The notes under the pieces: model-generated
Database searches by the model: none
Told to the model about the DNA's origin: nothing
The model's input: only the letters and a program-made list of their open reading frames with translations
From: Rhinopomastus cyanomelas
Lineage: Eukaryota; Chordata; Aves; Bucerotiformes; Rhinopomastidae
DNA: 64,000 bases
Assembly: GCA_013400115.1 (NCBI GenBank)
Contig: VXBP01004611.1
Coordinates: 124,001 to 188,000 of the forward strand
Direction of reading: 5' to 3'
Program-made: the position numbers and the translations under genes
Part shown: positions 55,916-64,000 of the stretch, piece by piece
Layout: each line of letters opens with the position of its first letter
How positions within the stretch are numbered: position 1 is the stretch's first letter

Positions 55916-58900
55916 ACCTGCAGGCTGCCATATGTAAGGAAGCTGTCGAAACTTATGGAACCTGGGTATCCCAGAGAAAAGCCAATCTAAGCTTCACGTT
56001 ACCTACATGTGTCAGGGTACCCATAGACCTCATACTGCCTTCTGCCTGTTTGCCTTCTGCCCAGCTGACAGAAGACATTTAGGAGAACTACTGCTCCAAT
56101 CTCAAAGCCATCATCTTAAGAGCCAAGGGGAACCATCACTCCTCATAAAAACCATCTAAACATGCCCTGGGCATTGGAATCAGCAACCTCTCCTGCGCAC
56201 TTGCAAGACTGGGCTCTGTACAGACACACAGAAGGCACCTGAAGCCCCAAGAAACACCTCATACAGAGGTACCAGTTCAAACAATGCAGGAGCTCAGACA
56301 AAGTCACCCAGCCATTACCAGTCACAACAGAAGGTGAACCAAACAAAACAGGGTAGCACTTAATAAAATATGAGAGCACTTGACAAAATAATGAGAGAAG
56401 CAATTCTAATCCACTTACCCTTCACTTGGAACCACCACAGATCTTCTAAGAGTCACAAAGCTCCACCATGCACTCAAAAACATCTGGCACACCCTCGGGG
56501 TATTTCCTTCTTCCTGAAACAAGGACAAGTCCCAGGGTCATGAACACCAGGAACAAGGAGTCATCTGAAGTGCAGCTCTGGTATTTCTAACAAAACCTTC
56601 AGCAAGGTCATTGTGTGAAAAATAGCATCCATTGCCTGCCATTTCACCCCCAAGCAAGCCTTGAGGGATAAAAGCTTGGGGCAGAGTACATGGTGCCTGG
56701 GAAGTGAGATTGGCCACTGATAACTCACAGCTGATCTTCTCCCCACAGGTGTTGTCCATCTGGAAAGGCCCAACCAGGGAACCACAGCACACAGCCACCT
56801 GTAAACCCTTAAATGCTGGAGACAATGGACTTCACCTGTGTTGCAGGCAGTCCTGGTTCAAAGGGATGTGTTGGTAGTGGTAGGGTTTTCTGTATCATCA
56901 GATGGTGCTGATGGAGCAGAAGGGAAGGTTGCTCAGCAATAGAAGTTTCTCCTCTCAACAAGCCTATGCTGGCCTGTGTCAGGGAGTCTGCATGCAGGGG
57001 AAGCAGTTATTTACTGCACTGCTGCCAGCTGGATTCAGAGACTACAGGAGCTTCTTCAAGACTGTGGGGTAAGCAAGAGGGGCTTTTTTTCCCCTTGCTT
57101 CTTCCATGTTCTTATTTGTGGTTTTTGCTGGGTGCTGCCTATTCTTTAAGCTGTCTTCAATTAGAACCCACTCTCAGTTCCCTGAGAGTACAAGATGTTG
57201 CCCTAGTTAAGTGAGGACATGCAGGTTGACATGGTCTGACCTTCAAAGTCTCTAGTTATGAATCCTCCAAAACAGAATAGATGATGCTATTGCCCAGGGT
57301 AACCAGTACAAAGAGGTTGTGGTTGAGTAGAATGGAAGAGAAGTAGTGCAGCTCTCTTGGAGAAGATAATATGCATGCTAAAGAGGAAAAACCCCAAAAA
57401 GCTCCTATTTGAAGCAGCAGTTATGAAGCTAAAAGCTCTCCATAGCTTCATCTAATCAAAGAGACAAATTGCATCGTACAGGGGAGTGGTTTTTGTTACT
57501 GAAATTTACAAGGCAGGGGACATGAGGCATCTTGTGCCTCTCCAAGCAGCACTGTGTCCAGGTCACCAGTTTGTGATGGATTCAATCCATTACTTCTGTG
57601 TGAACTCTTACATTACATTGTGCCTTACTTTCAAGCTGTTGGAAACCTCACCTCCAAGGCAAGAGGAATTCAATCTCCTAGGACATAACAGAAATAGTCA
57701 TGCATCCCTGCAGCTTCTTGTGGTCACCTCACATCTTGTGGGAGATGGAGAAGACATCTGAGAAACAGGTGTCATTGGAGGCACAAAGAGCTTCTACAAA
57801 CCCCAAACATCTACCACGGCATCTGTGGACAGAGTTGTCCAACTATTGCAGTATTGTGATGATGCTAGAGACTTGGTCATATGCCATGGCAAACTGAGAG
57901 AAGCTTGAGACACTTCCCATCTACTTGTTTCCTCCTCTGTTTCTAATTAGTTATGGCATTGGCATAAAGCAGGATCTGTGTCTAAGTTCTTCATCTGCTC
58001 CTCCTTATTCCCACATGAATTCATAATCCTTCATGTCATCCCTGTTGTGCACTAGGGAAGTGATTTAGGAGGGCTCAAACCAGAGGATAATGACCTCAGG
58101 TATTGAATAAATAGAATAACTGTAGAGGAAAGCATCCCTTGTGTCACCCCCTGCTGGTAAGGAGCACATGGAAGAAGTTCAGGAAGACAGGGAGAGCAGA
58201 GGCTGATGCATCCACAGAAGAATTTGGAGAACAATCATGAGATTTTACACATGGCAGATGTCTAAGATATTTTGAGAGATTCTTCTTGGAGCCTCTAAGC
58301 CACAGCAGGGCCCTGCCACATATTTTGTTCCTCATATAATGATGCCGTGCCATTTGTATAGCACTATTGATGCACTCCTGGGTGGTACCAGCAGGATGAG
58401 AAGTGTGGTTAATGGTTGGCTTCAAGGGCCAAACAGAAATATCAGCCTGCACTGCAGTCCCCAGCCAAGAACGAGGCTCTCAAGAGTGAGGAAACAGTTT
58501 TCTTTTCTAAACAAGGGATCAAAGTATGATGAAGCAGCAGACAAATCTTAATGTCTTCCAGTCAAATGAAGCAAGAAGAGGCAGTTTGGTAGTAACAGCC
58601 CATGGCAGAGGCAGTAACAGGGTACCAACAGATGTTGCCACGAGGTATCTTGCCCCATTCCCAGTGCATACAGTTGGGGGGCAAAAAAAACTAGCTGTGA
58701 CCTGCAAGTCAGCACTTGCTTGCCAGATCCTTCCAAAGCCTGGCTGCTGTGGTCCTTCTTCCTTTAATTGTTATATAAGATCTGGACCTTTGGGAACAGT
58801 CATAATTTGTGCAACTTTCATCTAAACTTGTCTTGAAAGCACTGCCAGCCTGAGACCACCCTTGCTGAAGGAGCCCTTCATCTGCAGTATAAAGTCCTGT

Positions 58901-61599
58901 TGGTGAGCTATTAAGTATATACTCTGCTTCACTTCTGGAGATGGCACCCTGCATTTACTCTGTTTGGGTCTTCCCATATCAACCCCAAGCCCATTGAGAG
59001 GTTTGAGTTGTTTTGGGTGGGGTGTGAGTTACCTGTCACTGGAAGTCAGGAGTCATCAGTGAAGAAGTACAAGCTCAACTGTGGAACTGCTTTGGAACCC
59101 CTTAAATGAGGCAAGCTGGTGGCTCATCTTCTCACTTGTATTGTGGGAAAATAAAGCAGTTACTATATTTTTTAGACACACCTCGACTCTCTTGCCTTTT
59201 CTAGAGGATGCTTGACCAGACTGAAGAAAAATCTCAATTTAAAGCATCCCAATCTGAAAGAAAAATTAAACTACTCCACCCACTCCAGCAATTCTAAAGC
59301 TTTTTTCTATTATTCTCTGAACAAAGGCAGGTTACTCCTATTTTAACTGTAGCTGGATTCCAGCTTCTTTGCTCCACTTGCATGATTTCATCTAACACAT
59401 TCCTCTGGGGCTGCAAGAACTTCACACTTCCACCTCAGCCTAGAGGTGAAAGCAATGAAGTTACACCATGTAATTATAGTAGTTATGCCAGTTAATAGAG
59501 CTCTTCGTAGCGTAAACACTGGAGCTCTAGTCACTGTCGGGAATAGCCGTGTCTCCAGCTCTGCTCTTGATGTCAGAGTCTCGGCACAGATCTGAGTCCA
59601 AGCTCAGCCGCAAAGAGCCAAACCCGCCAGCCTGTGCATGGGGCCAAATCTCTCTCTGGGCTTGGGGAAACTTTTGGATTTTGGATCTGGAGCATGATTA
59701 GGGGAGATTAACGTTCTGCTGAAATGTGTGATCCCAGCAGACAGACAGTGTTCAGACTTCAGGTCTACCCGTTTTCTTTCTGCTTCTGGAGCTAGTCCAT
59801 GGCCTTGCCTACAAAAACATGCTTTTAAGCAACTGAGTGTAGGCTCCAGGTTTGAGCACCATGGATCTACATTCAAACCTTCTCTCTCACCATACATTTT
59901 GCCTATCCAAAGGGAAGGCGGTGTAGTGCTAAAAGCCCACTTTCTCGCTCCCTTCTGTCTCCACAGTAAATGGCTGTCCTGCTTTTCTGATAGCCAGCTT
60001 TTAAAAAAGTAAGATAAATAAGCTTAGACTCAAACAAAGGTTCTGAGACAAGTCCTTTGAGATCCTGAGGTGTTAACGATGTGACAGAACATGGATTTAG
60101 TTAATTGGATCTAGTTGTTTGCACCATCTTCTGCCCACTGTTTGTGCTAGTCCCAGGCTGGGAAAGCAGTTTAACTCATTGCCTGTGAAAAATGAAACGA
60201 CAGCAGCTACTTGAGTGAACCTTCACGTTAACGAAGCATGATCTGGTCTTGATCAAAGACTTTATGTTCCTGGAGGACCAGAGTTCAAGTACCAGTCTCT
60301 ATTCTCACTATCATAGGATCCCTTCTGCTAAACTGCATCGGATTCACCCACTATAGCAGTGAAAAGTGATGTTCTCATTAGTCATTGCTGCTAGGCACTC
60401 CTGGATCACGTCATCCATCTCACAGGCTGTTCCAACAAAACAAGCTCTGAGGAGCAGGGCTGGGATCCAAGAGAGATGGAGACTAGCTTTGGGTGGCCAG
60501 ATGCCATAAATTGTCCTCACAGATCTGGTGTAACCAGATCATCTAATAAACCTCTGGAATGCTGATGCTTTGGCTGATCTGGTCATACCAGAGAAACCAT
60601 CTCGCACAACCTGGATGCCAGGAGAAAAACCATGTGGTTTGTCATGAGCAGCTAATATGAAAGACCACTATTACTGTGCTGAATAGGCACAGTGATCTAT
60701 ATATACTGTCCCCAAAACATACCTGTAACCTTTTAAAGCATTTGTCACCATCATAATATTTATTGACACCAGGGTGACAATATAAGGGACTGTAGCCAGA
60801 GATATCAGGTGTTCTGCATATCTCAGAGTCATGAGAGTTGGGCAGAAAGCCCTCATGAGCTTAGACAAAGATGAACTTTGTTACAAAGAGATCTGTGGCC
60901 CTGCAGATAGAAGCACCAAGGAGAGAAGGGAAATTGTCAAACACAAGGAGTCAACATGAGAGAAGGTCCATCCTTTTCTATGTCACTGACTACAAACTTC
61001 AGCCTGCCCCAGAGAGAAATCAACCATCAAGCCTCACCAAGCCTAACAGCGCTGATGTTGTCCTCCACCCAGAGTGTCCTATTTGCAGGGGGCTTTGCAG
61101 CCTCACCTGAGCTCCTGTTCAACAATGGGTCTTGCTCTGAAAGCCAAAGCATCCATTAAAGGTGACTGTAGATCCTAGATAGATAGAAGTTATTTAGAAG
61201 GTCTAGCTTGCAAATCACATTAGAGAGAGAGACACTTTTGCAGGAACAGGAGACAAAATACGTTCATGTTAAAGATGAAGGGTGCCCTGCACTCAGGGGT
61301 TGTGTGAGTTCCTGGCTGCACCCCAGGAGTGCAGGGTTACCTCAGGTGAGTCATCTGGGGCTGCAGTTCCCCAGCTGTAAAACAGGGATAATACTTCTGT
61401 TCTCACCTCAGTTTTTCTTCTCTGTTTAGATTTCAAGCTCCTCGGGGCTGTGTCTTGGTACATGTATGTACAGTTCCTGACTTAATAGAGTCATGATCCA
61501 AACTGAAGCCTCCAGGCACTCCTCTATATCATATCATTACTAATTTCACAAGAGTTTGCAATCAAATTCCTTTATCGGGTGGAAAAAAAAATCCTAGAA

Positions 61600-62110
61600 G
61601 AGAATAAAGCTATTAAAAACGGAGGAACATTTCTGCTGAAGTAGAAATAATGGCACTTTGTCCCAAAATGTATAAAATATGTATTGCAATTAAATCCTCT
61701 ATTGGCAAATTGCTCCACAATTAAAAAACACAGAAGCTTGAGTGAGGCAATTAGAATAATAGTGGAGTGTTAATTATAGCTTGATGGATTCTGCATGCTG
61801 TCAGCAATTACCTTCCAAGTGTGCGCTCCTGAACCCACTCCAAATCCACAAAAAGGCACCGGCAGAATTAGAGCGATCTTCCTCGTTGGCGTGCCTTCGC
61901 CATTTTAGAATTTGTTTTCATAAATACTTTTGTAAGCTGTTTAATTAGGTTTAATGAGGTTCGCGGCAGAAACATCCCCGGTGCTGTACACAGCCTCTTC
62001 TCTAGCAAAAGCACCGACGCGGGCAGGAGGGAGAGAGCACCTGGGAGAAGACTCTCGTTTCCTGCTGTCTGCCCTCGTTCAGTTCTTTTCAGCGTAGGGC
62101 AGTCCTGTAC
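61600..62110. other. candidate conserved regulatory element with clustered TAAT sites
   Basis: Between 61681 and 61815 five CAATTA or TAATTA cores occur: GCAATTAAAT (61686), ACAATTAAAA (61718), GCAATTAGAA (61748), TTAATTATAG (61770), GCAATTACCT (61805). A YY1-like CGCCATTTTAG and another TTTAATTAGGTTTAATGAGG follow at about 61898-61960, then a small CpG group. This texture is typical of conserved noncoding elements near developmental genes. It is neither CR1 nor coding. Conservation is inferred, not shown. Confidence 0.38.
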
Positions 62111-62442
62111 AAATGTGAGGCAATTTAACCCAATTTTCAAGGGAACTGCTTCTGGTTTTTAAACGTTACCCAAGTTTTTCAGATCTCTCCATTGGAAACT
62201 ACCTGGCCTCACCCCCTGTCACAGGGCAGTGGAACAGCAGAGGGGCTTTGGGGATGGGCATGGTGATGGCAGGAGTCATGCATTAAAGGTGTGAGATGAA
62301 ATCAGTGGGGTTTGAGATCAGAGGTTGCAATAATAAATACAAAATATTAAAAATAATAATTTAAATTAATTTAAAAGCTTGGGCTTTTTGAAAACCCTGC
62401 AAAGGAACAAAAAGCTTTTTGTTTTCATGGTGCTTTTCTCAA

Positions 62443-62606
62443 TCACAGAATCACAGAACATTAGAGATTGGAAGGGACCTCAAAAGATCATCTAGTCCAA
62501 TCCCCCTGCCACAGCAGGATCACCTAGACCAAGTTGCACAGGAACACATCCAGGTGGGTTTTAAACATCCCCAGAGGAGACTCCACAAGCCCCCTGGGCA
62601 GCCCAT
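62443..62606 (-). mobile_element. CR1 group A 3' end
   Basis: The plus strand reads TCACAGAATCACAGAACATT through the group A block to AAGCCCCCTGGGCAGCCCAT. About 164 bp of a minus-strand CR1 3' end. Confidence 0.96.
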
Positions 62607-63210
62607 GATGGGCATCAAAGTGCCTTGGGCTTTGGGTTTCCCACAGTGTAGAAGATGGGGTTTTTTTGGTTGGCTATAGACTTTATATAAGACTGAAGTA
62701 TTTTCTGTAACGTACCTAATCTTCCTGCCCCAGGTTTTCCTCCCCAGGGAACTTGCAAACTTGATTTAATTTGCAAACAGCATTCAAATAAATTAGGAGA
62801 CCAATGTAAAGCATAAAAATTACATCCCCACGCACATTGGGGGGGACAGAAGCAGTTCCAGCCGCACTGCCTTGAGCATCACCCTGCCTCAGCATACCAG
62901 GCGTTGGGTCACCAGGATGGTGTGACTCGGTGGGACTGGATGCCTGAAAGTCTTGGTGAGTCCAGTGCTGAGTGGGGAGAAGCCTTAGCAGAGATTGGGT
63001 TTTCTGTTTATCGTTAATCTTTGCAATCTGATATGTTGAAATCTGTCCCGAAGGCCAAACAGTTGTTGTGCAGGTGGACTGTCAGGAGTAACTAGAGAAG
63101 AGCAGGGAAATGCTTCCCCAGCAATAGCTGACACTGCTTCCTGCGCTGCACAGCTTCAGGTGGGGATGCTGAAATCATAAACTCCTCATCCTGGAACAAG
63201 ATTGTACTGA
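62607..63210. other. unique sequence, no feature seen
   Basis: No repeat or gene recognised between the last two CR1 copies. Confidence 0.5.
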
Positions 63211-63611
63211 GAGATTCCAGCACAGAGCCACTGAGATGATCAGCGGGCTGGAGGAATCTTCCTTATGCGGAGAGGCTGAGAGAGCTGGGGCTGTTCAGCA
63301 TGGAAAGGGGTAGTGGTTATCCCACTAACATTTATAAACGTCTAAAAGGTGAGTGTCAGGAGAATGGGACCAGTGATAGGACATGGAGTGTCAACTGGAG
63401 CACAGGAAGTTCAATCTGAACATAAGGAAAAACTTTATCACAGTAGGAGTGACAAAGCCCCAGCACAGGCTGCCCACATTGCTTGGGAAATCTGCTCTGG
63501 AGACATCTGGACGTGGTCCTATGGGATCTACTCTAGGGGATCCTGCTCTAGCAGGGAATAGGACTGATCTCCAGAGGTCCTTTTCAACCCAAATCATTCT
63601 AGCATTTCATA
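63211..63611 (+). mobile_element. CR1 fragment, ~400 bp (older subfamily)
   Basis: Plus-strand CR1 from AGATTCCAGCACAGAGCCAC (ORF2 tail) through CTGAGAGAGCTGGGGCTGTT to CAACCCAAATCATTCTAGC. A frame near 63370-63470 reads VSTGAQEVQ and HRKFNLNIRKNFITVGVTKP in different registers, showing frameshift decay. Confidence 0.92.
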
Positions 63612-63639
63612 GTGTCATCTTGCAAAGCTAAGCGTTCTT

Positions 63640-64000
63640 CTCTTTCCGGATAGAGCTTCCTCCCGCAAATGCCGTGCGGCTCACATCCCAATTTGATCTC
63701 TAAGGTCAGGACCAGCTTCTCAGTTCGGACTTCACGGGGTTATCGATGGTCTATGGTGAGTTTTGCCCGTAATGATCTTGAGCCGGTACACGAGTCTCTC
63801 TGTCACGCTCGCACCGTGTGCGCCCCTACACGGGGTTGTGGGACGCCCCGTTCCTGCACACTGCCCACACGCAGAAGCGAGGAGGCCGCGGCCCCTTTAA
63901 GAGCAGCAGCGCGGAGGGAGGGCAGCGGCCGCCCGCGTTCACACCTGGAGTGGGAAAGGAGGGCGGGCCCCAGCGCCTCTGATTGACGGGCAGGCGGCAT
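63640..64000. promoter_or_regulatory. CpG island / putative promoter at window edge
   Basis: CpG density rises from about 63640 and is highest from 63880, with about 13 CpGs in the last 117 bp. Visible elements are a GC box (GGGCGGG, 63961-63967), GCGGCCGC (63925-63932), a T-box-like half site TCACACCT (63939-63946) and CCCCTTTAAGAG. This composition fits the upstream part of a gene promoter whose transcript lies beyond the right edge or on the opposite strand. No exon is visible inside the window. Confidence 0.5.

Larger units (their letters stand above)
52014..62442. other. 10.4-kb CR1-free block
   Basis: No CR1 or other interspersed repeat is recognised, in contrast to the rest of the window. 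Sequence is generally AT-richer to the right. Frames up to 172 codons (53921-54439 plus) have no recognised domain. An AATAAA at 59150-59155 has no identifiable transcript upstream. It contains candidate conserved blocks at 55675-55915 and 61600-62110. Confidence 0.55.

Noticed and set aside
59150..59155. AATAAA polyadenylation signal suggesting a gene 3' end
   Set aside because: No upstream coding sequence or exon is recognisable, and the hexamer is common by chance.
1..64000. Endogenous retrovirus or LTR element
   Set aside because: I looked for paired LTR-like repeats and retroviral protein motifs and saw none. Short diverged solo LTRs could still be missed by eye.
1..64000. CRISPR array, operon or other prokaryotic system
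   Set aside because: No regularly spaced repeats with spacers and no dense coding. The repeat content is that of a bird nuclear genome.

Overview
This is vertebrate nuclear DNA, almost certainly from a bird. The evidence is about thirty fragments of the CR1 LINE retrotransposon. They show the avian-type 3' end (GATCTTTCGAGGTCCC, then TTCCAATCCCTAATGATTCT, then 8-bp ATTCTATG-type terminal repeats). The DNA also shows overall CpG depletion with isolated CpG-rich islands, and very short open frames. My rough sum of the CR1 pieces is about 8 kb, an eighth of the window. Most belong to one closely related group, called group A here. Such dense young CR1 would fit a CR1-rich lineage such as woodpeckers and relatives, but that is only a guess.

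I found no protein-coding gene, exon series or functional RNA gene that I can support. The longest open frame is 204 codons and none resembles a known protein. The only recognisable coding sequence is decayed CR1 ORF2 (C-terminal tail of the reverse-transcriptase protein). The window reads as intergenic or intronic DNA, with a CpG-rich, promoter-like segment starting at the extreme right edge (about 63640-64000).

Layout. 0-13 kb: dense CR1, including a CR1 nested in a CR1 (1737-2582), a GGATA microsatellite (594-811), a 5'-inverted CR1 (9637-10031) and a CpG island (about 10385-10565). 13-23 kb: sparser repeats, a 17-C run, a perfect hairpin (18022-18052) and a SINE-like element (18670-18845) with a tRNA-Lys-like head and a CR1-like tail. 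23-41.5 kb: CR1-rich again, with a nested CR1 carrying short target-site repeats (30691-31466), CpG islands around 29.2-30.4 kb, a perfect 13-bp-stem hairpin (38830-38868) and a poly-G tract interrupted by an N (39909). 41.5-52 kb: only three CR1 pieces. 52.0-62.4 kb: about 10 kb with no CR1 I can see, ending in an AT-rich block with clustered TAATT/AATTA sites (about 61680-61815) that looks like a conserved regulatory element. 62.4-64 kb: two CR1 copies and the edge CpG island.

The best candidate for something undescribed is the tRNA-Lys/CR1 chimeric SINE at 18670-18845. Second is a 32-bp sequence attached to the 3' end of two oppositely oriented CR1 copies about 1.9 kb apart (9604-9635 and 11541-11572).
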